NCBI GenBank assembly: GCA_934394595.1
Contig: CAKRRX010000033.1
Span: 1 to 24,308 of the forward strand
DNA: 24,308 bases
Direction: 5' to 3'
From: an uncultured Blautia sp.
GTDB lineage: Bacteria; Bacillota; Clostridia; Lachnospirales; Lachnospiraceae
Shown: one piece after another, positions 7,727 through 16,060 of the stretch
Layout of the letters: each line of letters opens with the position of its first letter
Position numbering within the stretch: the first letter of the stretch is position 1
The notes under the pieces: generated by a model
The model's input: only the letters and a program-made list of their open reading frames with translations
What the model was told of the DNA's origin: nothing
Databases searched by the model: none
Made by a program: the position numbers and the translations under genes

Positions 7727-7755
7727 TTGCAGAATTGCTCCTAGCATATTATAAT
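7727..7755 (+). promoter_or_regulatory. Promoter of the PPIase gene
   Basis: Plus strand TTGCAG (7727-7732), 17 bp, perfect TATAAT (7750-7755). The start near 7762 gives a leader of about 40 nt. The -10 overlaps that of the divergent tsaE promoter. Confidence 0.6.
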
Positions 7756-7776
7756 AGAACAAATAATGAAATACAA
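7748..7776 (-). promoter_or_regulatory. Promoter of tsaE-tsaB-rimI
   Basis: Minus strand TTGTAT (7771-7776), 17 bp, TATAAT (7748-7753). Because the palindromic TATTATAATA serves both strands, this -10 and the PPIase -10 share bases 7750-7753. The two promoters therefore cannot be occupied at once. Confidence 0.55.
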
Positions 7777-7802
7777 TACTTTTTGAAAAAGGAGAGCAAA
7801 CT

Positions 7803-8321
7803 ATGGCAAATCCAATTGTTACCATCACTATGGATAACGGGGATGTGATGAAGGCAGAATTATATCCGGAAATCGCACCTAATACAGTAAATAACTTTAT
7901 CAGCCTTGTAAATAAGGGATTTTATGACGGACTTATCTTCCACCGCGTAATCTGTGGATTCATGATCCAGGGCGGATGCCCGGACGGAACCGGAATGGGC
8001 GGCCCAGGATACAGCATCAAAGGAGAATTTGCACAGAACGGTGTGAAGAATGATCTGAAACATTCAGCAGGTGTACTTTCCATGGCAAGAGCTATGCATC
8101 CGGATTCTGCTGGAAGCCAGTTTTTCATCATGCATAAAGATGCCCCGCATCTGGATGGGGCTTATGCAGCTTTTGGAAAGATCACAGAGGGCATGGATAT
8201 TGTAGACAAAATTGCTGAGACAGACACAGATTACAGTGACAGACCTCTTGACGAGCAAAAGATCAAATCCATGACTGTAGAGACTTTTGGGATCCAGTAT
8301 CCGCAGCCGGAGAAATGCTGA
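7803..8321 (+). CDS. Cyclophilin-type peptidyl-prolyl cis-trans isomerase
   Basis: Catalyses cis/trans isomerisation of Xaa-Pro bonds in protein folding. The 172-aa product is a single cyclophilin domain with no signal peptide, so it is expected to be cytosolic. Active-site residues are present: FHRVI with Arg48, GFMIQGG at 52-58, the MGGPGY loop at 65-70, SQFFI at 105-109 and LDGAYAAFGK at 118-127. It has Phe124 before FGK-type residues where eukaryotic cyclophilin A carries its tryptophan region, as is common in bacterial forms. AAAGGAG lies 8 nt before the ATG. It is a single-gene unit with its own promoter and the terminator at 8371-8413. Confidence 0.95.
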   Translation: MANPIVTITMDNGDVMKAELYPEIAPNTVNNFISLVNKGFYDGLIFHRVICGFMIQGGCPDGTGMGGPGYSIKGEFAQNGVKNDLKHSAGVLSMARAMHPDSAGSQFFIMHKDAPHLDGAYAAFGKITEGMDIVDKIAETDTDYSDRPLDEQKIKSMTVETFGIQYPQPEKC

Positions 8322-8370
8322 TCCTGCTTTGAAGCAGATGCCGCTGCACCTGTTGCAGCAGATTTAAAAA

Positions 8371-8413
8371 CGTCTCCTGATCATCTTTTCTGACAATCGG
8401 GAGGCGCTTTTTT
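8371..8413. terminator. Bidirectional intrinsic terminator between PPIase and the YigZ-family gene
   Basis: An 11-bp stem (8371-8381 with 8396-8406, two G-U pairs when read on the plus strand) is followed by CTTTTTT on the plus strand. It is preceded by AAAAA (8366-8370), which becomes the U-run for minus-strand transcription. It separates two convergent genes. Two smaller hairpins (8324-8337 and 8343-8359) lie in the PPIase 3' UTR. Confidence 0.85.
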
Positions 8414-8427
8414 CTGTAAACAGTTTC

Positions 8428-9084
8428 TCAATGATCGAACACTTCTGTTTTTCCATTTATGTCTGCAAAATACAGTTCCTTTTCTTTCTCCATTTTCACA
8501 CGACCGCTTGTGGCTTCTGTGATTATTTTCTCGACTCTCCCCACCTGATCTGCCGGAATCAGAAGGTGCATCATCACCCTGTCCGTATATTCAGTATCCA
8601 GGATCGGAAGCCCATTTTCTGCTGCAATGTACTGCAGCTTGCCTACCATGGTATAATCTGCTGAAACAGCCATGGAAATGCCGTGGTGCTTCTCAATTAC
8701 TGTACTTGCCCGAAGACCCTCCTGGACAGCCCCGGAATAGGCCCTTACAAGGCCGCCGGTTCCCAGAAGCACACCGCCAAAATACCTGGTCACCACAACT
8801 GCTACATTGTAGATATCCTCCCCCAATATCACATCCAGCATGGGACGTCCGGCAGTCCCGGAAGGTTCCCCATCATCACTGCATCTGGTAAATTCTCTGT
8901 GTTCTCCAATGGAATAGGCATAACAGTTATGACGTGCATCCCAGTATTTTTTCTTCATTTCTTCTATAAAAGCCAGTGCATCCTCTTCCTTTTCCACCAG
9001 ACGCACAGTAGCAATAAAGCGGGACTTCTTTTCTATGATTTCACCTTCACCATCCGTATAAATGGTCCTGTAATTTTCCAGCAT
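8428..9084 (-). CDS. YigZ/IMPACT-family protein (UPF0029)
   Basis: The 218-aa product belongs to the YigZ/YvyE family related to eukaryotic IMPACT. An N-terminal ribosomal-S5-like domain carries IEKKSRFIA, DARHNCYAY, the family signature DDGEPSGTAGRPML and VTRYFGGVLLGTGGLVRAY. A smaller ferredoxin-like C-terminal domain follows (about 150-215). Links to translation control or proline peptidase activity have been proposed for relatives, but the biochemical role is not settled. The start is set at ATG 9084, with GGAGG 7 nt upstream. The frame is open to 9165 but would overlap the promoter at 9137-9165. It is monocistronic and convergent with the PPIase gene. Confidence 0.9.
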   Translation of the reverse strand: MLENYRTIYTDGEGEIIEKKSRFIATVRLVEKEEDALAFIEEMKKKYWDARHNCYAYSIGEHREFTRCSDDGEPSGTAGRPMLDVILGEDIYNVAVVVTRYFGGVLLGTGGLVRAYSGAVQEGLRASTVIEKHHGISMAVSADYTMVGKLQYIAAENGLPILDTEYTDRVMMHLLIPADQVGRVEKIITEATSGRVKMEKEKELYFADINGKTEVFDH

Positions 9085-9136
9085 GCCGGAACCTCCAAAG
9101 TATGATTTGCTTTTTTTGAAAAATATCCTGTTGCTT

Positions 9137-9165
9137 ATTGTATCATGATTCCTGCAAAATTCCAA
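9137..9165 (-). promoter_or_regulatory. Promoter of the YigZ-family gene
   Basis: Minus strand TTGGAA (9160-9165), 17 bp, TACAAT (9137-9142) with TGA directly before it as an extended -10. The start near 9130 leaves a leader of about 46 nt. Confidence 0.62.
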
Positions 9166-9197
9166 CGAAAAACCGGATTTTGAAAAATGGAAAATCT

Positions 9198-9249
9198 ACT
9201 TTTCAAAAGTCCAAAAGAGAATTTGCTATAATAGGCCTGACACTATAGC
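9198..9249 (+). promoter_or_regulatory. Upstream promoter copy and palindromes before the PBP gene
   Basis: TTTGCTATAATAG at 9222-9234 is an extended -10 (TGC-TATAAT at 9227-9232) that recurs almost exactly at 9323-9335. No good -35 is seen. It is flanked by a perfect palindrome ACTTTT-C-AAAAGT (9198-9210). Inverted arms GCTATA/TATAGC (9225-9230, 9244-9249) straddle the expected start. This could be a second, regulated start site for the PBP gene. Confidence 0.4.
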
Positions 9250-9304
9250 ATAACCCCAGGGACAGTTGGTTAATATTACAAATATGAATTATTTGATTTT
9301 AGGG

Positions 9305-9333
9305 TTTATTTACTTCATGAGATTTGCTATAAT
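9305..9333 (+). promoter_or_regulatory. Proximal promoter of the PBP gene
   Basis: Perfect TATAAT (9328-9333) with TGC before it as an extended -10. The -35 at a 17-bp distance (TTTATT) is weak, as is common for extended -10 promoters. The start near 9340 leaves only about 20 nt to the ATG at 9360, with the AAAGGAGG ribosome site between. Confidence 0.6.
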
Positions 9334-9359
9334 AGAACGGATTATAAAGGAGGTTTATC

Positions 9360-11939
9360 ATGAACTACGGAAAAAAATCGGCCTCAAAAAAGCGAAACGC
9401 CCTCATCTCCCGTTCCTCCATGATGGGCAAGCGGGCACACGTTTCCTTTATCAGAGTCCTTTTCATTGGTCTGATTGCGCTGTGCGTGGCGGTTTCCACT
9501 CTTGGCATAGGCTCCATCCAGGGTATCCTTGCCAATACACCAGATGTAAATGAAGTGGATATCATGCCTCTTGGTTATGCCACTTTCCTGTATGACTGCA
9601 ACGGAAATCAGATGCGTAAGCTTGCTGCCCCCAATGCCAACAGACTTCCGGTCTCCATCGAACAGATACCAGAAGATCTGCAGCACGCAGTAGTGGCCAT
9701 TGAGGACGAACGTTTTTATGAGCATAACGGAATTGATGTAAGAGGTATTCTCCGTGCTGCTGTAAAAGCACTGACATCCGGAAGCTTTTCAGAGGGAGCC
9801 AGTACCATTACCCAGCAGCTTCTGAAAAATAATGTATTTACCAACTGGACCAATGAGTCCACTCAGATCGAGCGTTTTACACGTAAGCTCCAGGAACAGT
9901 ATCTTGCCATAGAAATTGAGAAAAAAGTAAATGATAAGAATGTCATACTGGAAAACTATCTGAACACTATCAACCTTGGTGCCGGTGCATATGGAGTTCA
10001 GGCTGCGGCACGTCAGTATTTCAATAAAGATGTATGGGATCTGAACCTTTCCGAATGTGCGACTCTTGCAGGTATTACACAGGCTCCGACCAAATACAAT
10101 CCTATTGAGAATCCAAAGGAAAATGCCAAGAGACGAAAAGAGGTTCTTGACCATATGCTGGATCAGGGATACATCACACAGGAGCAGTACACTGAAGCCC
10201 TGAATGATGATGTTTATACCCGTATTCAGGAAGCCCAGGTTGCCAATACACAGTCCCAGAGCAAGGTATACTCTTACTTTGAGGATGAGCTGAACAAACA
10301 GGTTATCAATGATCTGATGAATATCAAAGGATATACCAAGACCCAGGCACAGAACCTGCTTTACAGTGGTGGTCTGAAGATCATGACCACTCAGGATCCG
10401 GATATCCAGAATATCCTGGATGAAGAATATTCCAACCCGGACAATTATCCCGGATATGTTCAGTATGCCCTGGAATACGCACTGACCGTACAGAAGCCTG
10501 ACGGTACAGAAGCAAACTACAGCAAGGAAATGCTGAAGCTCTATTTCCAGAATGAAGATCCTTCCTTTGACCTGCTTTTTGATACCCAGGATGAAGGCCA
10601 GAGTTATGTAGACCGTTATAAAGCTGACATTCTTTCCGATGGAAGCACAGTTGTGGCAGAACGTGTAAACTTTACCCCACAGCCCCAGTCTTCCATGTCT
10701 GTCATTGACCAGCATACAGGCTATGTAAAAGCCATTATCGGAGGCCGCGGACAGAAAACTGCCAGCCTTACCCTGAACCGTGCTACAGACAGTATGCGTC
10801 AGCCAGGTTCTACCTTTAAGATCGTGTCTACCTATGCACCTGCATTAAATGAGCTTGGTATGTCACTGGCCACTACCTATGAAGACCAGCCGATCACCTA
10901 TCCAAATGGTGCGCCGGTCAATAATGCAAGCAATTCCTTCAGCGGTACTGTTACTATCCGCACTGCCATCCGCAATTCCATCAATACAGTTGCGGTACAG
11001 TGTCTGGAGGATGTCACTCCGGAACTTGGACTGAAGTATCTGGACAATTTCGGATTTACCACCCTGGCACATGGAACAGAAGCCGATACCGATGCAAACG
11101 GTAATGTTTATACAGATGCCAATCTTCCTACCGCACTTGGAGGCCTTACCTATGGTGTTACCAATGTAGAACTCTGCGCAGCCTATGCAGCTATCGCCAA
11201 TAACGGAACCTATATCAAACCAGTTTACTACACCAAGATCCTGGATCATAATGGAAACGTGCTGATTGAGAACAACTCTGCCGGACGTTCTGTAATCAAA
11301 GAAAGTACTGCTTTCCTTCTTACAAGCGCTATGGAAGATGTTGTGCAAAATGGTACCGGTACCGCATGCCAGCTGGATAATATGGCAGTTGCAGGTAAAA
11401 CAGGTACTACAGAGGATTACAATGACCTCTGGTTTGTAGGATACACACCATACTATACATGTGCTGTATGGTCAGGCTATGACGGAAATCAGAAGCTTCC
11501 TGATGATGCCCGGAATTTCCACAAGAATCTGTGGCGCAAGGTTATGTCCCGTATTCACCAGGGAATGGCATACAAAGACTTTGATCAGCCGGCGAGCGTT
11601 GAAAAAGTTGCTGTTTGCGCAGACTCTGGACTTCTTCCAATGGATGGCTGTCCTGTTATTGAAGAATACTTTGATGTAGGTACCATTCCTACTGAATACT
11701 GTGAACTTCATTACTACGAAGAGTATGATGAGGAAGAGCAGGATATGGAGATTTACGACCAGGAACAGCTTGATCCGAATAATCCAGACGGAGCCAACAC
11801 CGACAATCCAAATACCCCGGACAATCCGGACAATCCAGACAATACCGGAAATACCGAAACTCCGGACAATACGGATAACCCGGATAATGGTACTGGCGGC
11901 GATACAACAGGTGGAGGCGATATCACCTATTACGACTGA
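9360..11939 (+). CDS. Class A penicillin-binding protein (PBP1a-type transglycosylase/transpeptidase)
   Basis: Bifunctional peptidoglycan synthase: it polymerises lipid II and cross-links stem peptides outside the membrane. The 859-aa product has a basic cytoplasmic start and one membrane anchor at about 30-57. A GT51 domain follows, with IEDERFYEHNGID (Glu115 catalytic) and GASTITQQLLKN at 146-157. The transpeptidase domain carries GSTFK (Ser484, Lys487), SIN at 540-542 and KTGTT at 680-684. A short Cys-containing module (about 750-783) follows. The end is an acidic stretch (784-804) and an Asp/Asn/Pro/Thr/Gly-rich low-complexity tail from 805 to the end. AAAGGAGG lies 6 nt before the ATG. 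It is monocistronic, with a strong terminator at 11971-12017. Confidence 0.95.
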   Translation: MNYGKKSASKKRNALISRSSMMGKRAHVSFIRVLFIGLIALCVAVSTLGIGSIQGILANTPDVNEVDIMPLGYATFLYDCNGNQMRKLAAPNANRLPVSIEQIPEDLQHAVVAIEDERFYEHNGIDVRGILRAAVKALTSGSFSEGASTITQQLLKNNVFTNWTNESTQIERFTRKLQEQYLAIEIEKKVNDKNVILENYLNTINLGAGAYGVQAAARQYFNKDVWDLNLSECATLAGITQAPTKYNPIENPKENAKRRKEVLDHMLDQGYITQEQYTEALNDDVYTRIQEAQVANTQSQSKVYSYFEDELNKQVINDLMNIKGYTKTQAQNLLYSGGLKIMTTQDPDIQNILDEEYSNPDNYPGYVQYALEYALTVQKPDGTEANYSKEMLKLYFQNEDPSFDLLFDTQDEGQSYVDRYKADILSDGSTVVAERVNFTPQPQSSMSVIDQHTGYVKAIIGGRGQKTASLTLNRATDSMRQPGSTFKIVSTYAPALNELGMSLATTYEDQPITYPNGAPVNNASNSFSGTVTIRTAIRNSINTVAVQCLEDVTPELGLKYLDNFGFTTLAHGTEADTDANGNVYTDANLPTALGGLTYGVTNVELCAAYAAIANNGTYIKPVYYTKILDHNGNVLIENNSAGRSVIKESTAFLLTSAMEDVVQNGTGTACQLDNMAVAGKTGTTEDYNDLWFVGYTPYYTCAVWSGYDGNQKLPDDARNFHKNLWRKVMSRIHQGMAYKDFDQPASVEKVAVCADSGLLPMDGCPVIEEYFDVGTIPTEYCELHYYEEYDEEEQDMEIYDQEQLDPNNPDGANTDNPNTPDNPDNPDNTGNTETPDNTDNPDNGTGGDTTGGGDITYYD

Positions 11940-11970
11940 TCTGTGTATGGTCTGAAATTGAACAATTCAT

Positions 11971-12017
11971 AAAAACAGGCGTATTGCAAATAATTTCTGC
12001 AATACGCCTGTCTTTTT
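11971..12017. terminator. Strong bidirectional terminator between the PBP gene and glucokinase
   Basis: A perfect 14-bp stem (11975-11988 with 11998-12011) encloses a 9-nt loop, with TTTTT at 12013-12017 on the plus strand. AAAA at 11971-11974 gives UUUU on the minus strand. It ends both the PBP gene and the convergent hprK-glk unit. Confidence 0.92.
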
Positions 12018-12075
12018 ATGTATCTTTATTTATGTATCTTTCTTATATTTCACTGTGACAATAAGAGTTCTCTTA

Positions 12076-13017
12076 TCAGTCCCTGATTACCATACGCGCA
12101 GCTCCGTAAATACCAGCATCATTTCCAAGACTTGCCAGAATGATCGGGGTATTCTTGCAGGAAGAGAACGCATATTTCTGATAGTACTTCTGAATACAAT
12201 CTGTAAGAATCTTTCCGGCTTTGGAAACACCGCCTCCGATTACGATAGCTTCCGGATCAGTCACACACGCAAACATGGCCAGGGCTCCTCCAAGAACATC
12301 TCCTACCTTTTCCATAGTGCGCACTGCAAGGACATCTCCCTCTTTGTAAAAATCAAGGACATCCTTTGCTGAGAGCTTCTCCACATGGCGCATCTTGCTG
12401 TCCTCTGTGCTTTCCTCCAGAATATCATTGGCAACACGTACAATACCTGTAGCAGATGTATACTGCTCCAGACATCCATGGTTGCCGCAGTTACACGGAC
12501 GAAGTTCACTGTGATTTACAGCTGCATGGCCGATCTCACCGCCAGCCCCATGATGACCGGAAACAATCTTTCCATCTACGATGATACCACCGCCAACACC
12601 GGTTCCCAGTGTAACAAGGATCACATTTCTGGATCCCTCTGCCGCTCCTTTCCACGCCTCTCCAAGAGCTGCAATATTTGCATCGTTGGCAGCCTTTGCA
12701 TGAAGTCCTGTAAGGGCGCTCAGTTCACTTGCAACAGCCTTAAACCCCCAGTGGAGATTCACTGCCAGTGGTACTTCTCCCTTGTCATTGACCGGCCCTG
12801 GGATGCCAATCCCTACACCATCTACATTCTCTTTGGTCAAGCCTCTTTCATTAATTTTATTCTTAATTGTTTCTGCCACATCCGGGAGAATTGAGGAACC
12901 GTTATTTTCCAGTCTGGTGGGGATTTCCCACTTATCTACCAATGTTCCGCTTGTGAGAAACAAACCGCATTTTATGCTGGTTCCGCCTACATCGATTCCA
13001 AAACAATACATACCCAT
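12076..13017 (-). CDS. glk: ROK-family glucokinase
   Basis: ROK-type kinase that phosphorylates glucose with ATP in the cytosol. Visible are the phosphate-1 loop FGIDVGGTSIK near the N terminus, catalytic Asp in NDAN, LGTGVGGGII, and GEIGH plus the zinc-binding CNCGNHGCLE that marks ROK kinases. The frame opens at 13029, but the ribosome site GAAAGG abuts that ATG. The ATG at 13017 (313 aa) sits about 11 nt from AAGGA and fits the family N terminus better. The ATG at 13011 is a third option. It lies 67 nt after hprK with no terminator between, so it is probably cotranscribed. Sugar specificity cannot be proved from sequence; fructokinase or NagC-type relatives are less likely because no DNA-binding domain is present. 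Confidence 0.9.
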   Translation of the reverse strand: MGMYCFGIDVGGTSIKCGLFLTSGTLVDKWEIPTRLENNGSSILPDVAETIKNKINERGLTKENVDGVGIGIPGPVNDKGEVPLAVNLHWGFKAVASELSALTGLHAKAANDANIAALGEAWKGAAEGSRNVILVTLGTGVGGGIIVDGKIVSGHHGAGGEIGHAAVNHSELRPCNCGNHGCLEQYTSATGIVRVANDILEESTEDSKMRHVEKLSAKDVLDFYKEGDVLAVRTMEKVGDVLGGALAMFACVTDPEAIVIGGGVSKAGKILTDCIQKYYQKYAFSSCKNTPIILASLGNDAGIYGAARMVIRD

Positions 13018-13084
13018 TGCATTTTCCATCCTTTCAAACTTATGGTATTTCTGTTATAAACAAAGCTGCTGAAGCATCAGTGGC

Positions 13085-14017
13085 TCAGTTATCTCTTTTT
13101 CTGGCAATATTTGCCTGAACACGCTTATAAAGCTCTTCTGCCGCATTATATCCCATCTTCTTCTGTCTGTGATTGACAGCCGCAGATTCTACGATCACAG
13201 CCAGGTTACGACCGGGACGGATAGGAAGGGAATGGCACACGATCTTGTTTCCAAGATATTCGGTGTATTCCTCATGTAAGCCCAGACGGTCATATTCTTT
13301 ATCTCTGTCCCACTCTTCCAGCTTGATGACCAGGTCAACAGACTGTGTATCCTTAACACTTTCCACACCAAACAGTGTCTTTACATCTATGATTCCGATT
13401 CCGCGAAGCTCAATAAAATGGCGGGTGATATCCGGTGCAGAGCCTACCAGAGTAACATCACTGACCTTACGAAGCTCTACCACGTCATCGCTGACCAGAC
13501 GGTGTCCTCGCTTGATTAACTCAAGAGCTGCCTCACTTTTGCCAATTCCGCTCTCTCCTGTGATCAGAACACCTTCACCATAAACATCCACAAGAACTCC
13601 GTGAATGGAAATACATGGTGCAAGCTGAACTCCCAGCCATCTGATGATCTCTGCCATCAGACTGGAGGTGGTCCTCTCTGTCACAAATGTAGGAACATTA
13701 TATTTATATGCAAGATCGATCATGTCCTGAGATGGTCTTGTCATAGTGCTGAAGATCACACAGGGAATCTTGCTGGAGATAAAACGCTCATATTTAAATG
13801 CACGCTCCTCATCGCTTAGCTGCATCAGATACGTATATTCAACGTAACCAATGATCTGCACACGCTCATTGGCAAAATGCTCCAGATATCCTGTAAGCTG
13901 TAATGCCGGACGATTGATTTCTGCTGTCTTCACATAAATTTCTGTAAGGTCAATATCAGGCGTCAGGTTGGTAAGATTCAGTTCCTGCGCCAGCTTGGTA
14001 AGCTGTACACCTTTCAT
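13085..14017 (-). CDS. hprK: HPr kinase/phosphorylase
   Basis: HprK phosphorylates and dephosphorylates Ser46 of HPr (and Crh where present), setting carbon-catabolite repression and PTS activity. The 310-aa product has an N-terminal domain (about 1-130), His139, Walker A GESGIGKS at 154-161, the SDDVVEL segment at 176-182, signature ELRGIGIIDV at 203-212 and PIRPGRN at 265-271. The start at 14017 has AAAGGAG 8 nt upstream. The frame is open to 14086 but would cross the promoter at 14058-14086. It follows uvrC and precedes glk. Linkage of hprK to uvrC is common in related Clostridia. Confidence 0.96.
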   Translation of the reverse strand: MKGVQLTKLAQELNLTNLTPDIDLTEIYVKTAEINRPALQLTGYLEHFANERVQIIGYVEYTYLMQLSDEERAFKYERFISSKIPCVIFSTMTRPSQDMIDLAYKYNVPTFVTERTTSSLMAEIIRWLGVQLAPCISIHGVLVDVYGEGVLITGESGIGKSEAALELIKRGHRLVSDDVVELRKVSDVTLVGSAPDITRHFIELRGIGIIDVKTLFGVESVKDTQSVDLVIKLEEWDRDKEYDRLGLHEEYTEYLGNKIVCHSLPIRPGRNLAVIVESAAVNHRQKKMGYNAAEELYKRVQANIARKRDN

Positions 14018-14057
14018 GCTTTTATCTCCTTTATGGTTAATAAAATCCTCGATTTTT

Positions 14058-14086
14058 ATTATACACAATTCTTCCTGCAACTTCAA
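14058..14086 (-). promoter_or_regulatory. Promoter of hprK-glk
   Basis: Minus strand TTGAAG (14081-14086), 17 bp, perfect TATAAT (14058-14063). The start near 14051 leaves a 34-nt leader. This makes hprK-glk independent of uvrC. A weak stem (TCAC/GTGA) followed by seven U residues just after the uvrC stop may partly stop upstream transcripts. Confidence 0.68.
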
Positions 14087-14125
14087 TGAATATTCTTGTT
14101 AAAAAAATATCACATAATAAGGCTA

Positions 14126-15979
14126 TCAGTGACCTGCTCTATGAAAAAATTCAAAAACTGCCTGGGCACTTTGCTGATTCATGGATTCCGTCTGACTTAG
14201 CTCTTCCAACGTTGCATTCTGAATACTCTCCACTGACCGGAATCTGCGCATCAGAGCTTTTCTTCTGGCTTCCCCGATTCCAGGAATATCATCCAGAACA
14301 GAATGCACCTGTTCTTTACTTCTTAAAGAACGGTGATATTCAATGGCAAAACGATGTGCCTCATCCTGTATCCTGGTAACCAGATGAAAGCCCTCCCCGG
14401 AAGTGTCTATGGGAATTTCCACGTTGTTAAAATAGACCCCTCTGGTTCGATGGTTGTCATCTTTTACCATTCCACATACCGGAATCGTAAGCCCAAGCTC
14501 ATTCAGTACTTTCAGTGCAATATTTACCTGTCCCCTTCCACCATCCATCAAAATCAGATCCGGAAGTCTGGCAAAGCTGTCAAATTCTCCTTTTGCTTCA
14601 TGGGTAAAGCGCCTGGTCAAAACTTCTTCCATACTTGCATAATCATTTGGCCCATGCACCCATTTAATCTTAAATTTCCGGTAATCGCTGCGCTTTGGCT
14701 TTCCTTTTTCATAAACTACCATAGAACCTACGGACTCAAAGCCGCTGATATTGGAAATGTCATAAGCCTCCATACGCACAATATCATGAAGCCCCAGCCA
14801 TCCTTCGATTTCTTTCACAGCACCTATGGTACGGCCTTCTTCCCTCTTGATCCGCTCTCTGTCCTTGGAAAGTACCATCCAGGCATTTTCCTTTGCCAGT
14901 TCTACAAGCTTTTCTTTTGTTCCCTTTTTAGGAACACGGATATGAACCTTCTGCTTTCTTCTGGAAGACAGCCATTCTTCGATCACATTCCCGTCCTCGA
15001 TTTCCTTTTGAAGCATGATTTCCCCAGGAATAAAAGGTGTTCCTGCATAAAACTGCTTCAGAAAACTGGAAAGGACCTGTTCTTTTGTATCTCCCCTCGC
15101 CACACGTAAAAAGAAATGGTCTCTTCCGATAAGCTTTCCACCCCGCATAAAAAACACCTGTACAACTGCGTCCTGTTCCCTTAGATCCTCGCTTTCATCC
15201 ATTGCAATGGCAATGATATCCCGATCTTCCTCCCCATAAGCAGTAATCTTCTGCCGCTCTCCAATCCGTTTCACACTGCCTATCAGATCCCGATAGCCGG
15301 CTGCATCCTCAAATCGCATTTCCTCTGATGCTGCCATCATCTTCTGTGTGAGCATATTGATCGGCTCCTGAAAATTTCCATTGAGGAAATGAAGAGCCTC
15401 AGTGATATTTTTCTTATACGCTTCTTCGCTTACATTTCCCTGACAGGGAGCCATACACTGTTTCATGTGATAATACAGACATGGCCTGTCTTTTCCACAA
15501 TCTCTGGGGAGCGTACGGTTGCAGGAACGAACCATATAGACCTTTCTCACCAGCTCGATCACGTCTTTTACTGCTGCAGAACTGGTATATGGTCCAAAAT
15601 ATTTTGCTTTGTCTTTTTTCATGGTACGGGAAAAAAGTACTCTGGGATAGGGTTCATTTACGGTTACCTTGATAAAAGGATACGTCTTATCGTCCTTGAG
15701 CATGGTATTATATTTTGGTCTGTGTTCTTTGATCAGATTACACTCCAGAACCAAAGCTTCCAGCTCAGAATCTGTGACGATATATTCAAATCTAGTAATG
15801 TGAGTGACCATCTGCTCAATTTTTGCACCTTTATTCCGGCTGCTCTGAAAATACTGGCGGACCCTGTTCTTCAGACTCACTGCCTTTCCCACGTAGATGA
15901 TCTCATCTTTTTCACCGTGCATAATATAGACTCCCGGCTTCCCGGGAAGTTTTTTCAGTTCTTCCTCGATCAGGAACAT
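14126..15979 (-). CDS. uvrC: Excinuclease ABC subunit C
   Basis: UvrC makes both incisions of nucleotide-excision repair after UvrAB mark the damage. The 617-aa product holds, in order: a GIY-YIG nuclease domain (GVYIM at 16-20, IIYVGK at 27-32); a cysteine cluster (Cys153, 161, 167, 175, 179) like the Fe-S site reported in UvrC; a UVR helical motif near 205-240; an RNase H-like nuclease domain with AYDISNISG and [10 protein letters not shown]; and C-terminal helix-hairpin-helix motifs around [12 protein letters not shown]. The length is normal. AGGAGAGG lies 4 nt before the ATG. It is downstream of ftsH across a hairpin at 15998-16027 and may depend on readthrough. Confidence 0.97.
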   Translation of the reverse strand: MFLIEEELKKLPGKPGVYIMHGEKDEIIYVGKAVSLKNRVRQYFQSSRNKGAKIEQMVTHITRFEYIVTDSELEALVLECNLIKEHRPKYNTMLKDDKTYPFIKVTVNEPYPRVLFSRTMKKDKAKYFGPYTSSAAVKDVIELVRKVYMVRSCNRTLPRDCGKDRPCLYYHMKQCMAPCQGNVSEEAYKKNITEALHFLNGNFQEPINMLTQKMMAASEEMRFEDAAGYRDLIGSVKRIGERQKITAYGEEDRDIIAIAMDESEDLREQDAVVQVFFMRGGKLIGRDHFFLRVARGDTKEQVLSSFLKQFYAGTPFIPGEIMLQKEIEDGNVIEEWLSSRRKQKVHIRVPKKGTKEKLVELAKENAWMVLSKDRERIKREEGRTIGAVKEIEGWLGLHDIVRMEAYDISNISGFESVGSMVVYEKGKPKRSDYRKFKIKWVHGPNDYASMEEVLTRRFTHEAKGEFDSFARLPDLILMDGGRGQVNIALKVLNELGLTIPVCGMVKDDNHRTRGVYFNNVEIPIDTSGEGFHLVTRIQDEAHRFAIEYHRSLRSKEQVHSVLDDIPGIGEARRKALMRRFRSVESIQNATLEELSQTESMNQQSAQAVFEFFHRAGH

Positions 15980-15994
15980 ATAACCTCTCCTTTT

Positions 15995-16027
15995 GAAAAG
16001 AACCGGGAAATGAATCTCCCGGTTCTT
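15995..16027 (-). terminator. Hairpin between ftsH and uvrC (partial terminator or attenuator)
   Basis: A perfect 11-bp stem (15998-16008 with 16017-16027, 8-nt loop) lies directly downstream of ftsH and just before the uvrC ribosome site. On the minus strand only TTC follows the stem's terminal UU, so the U-run is short and termination is probably incomplete. No clear uvrC promoter is seen between it and the gene. Confidence 0.5.
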
Positions 16028-16060
16028 ATATTCTGTCCTGTTTTCTCTGTAATATGAAAA

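Noticed and set aside
9384..11907. Long minus-strand open frames (up to 308 codons) opposite the PBP gene
   Set aside because: The plus-strand frame has every catalytic motif of a class A PBP. The antisense frames have biased, Ile/Cys/Phe-rich composition and no recognisable domain.
14086..14379. A 97-codon plus-strand frame in the uvrC-hprK gap
   Set aside because: Most of it lies antisense to the uvrC C-terminal helix-hairpin-helix region and its start overlaps the hprK promoter. No ribosome site was found.
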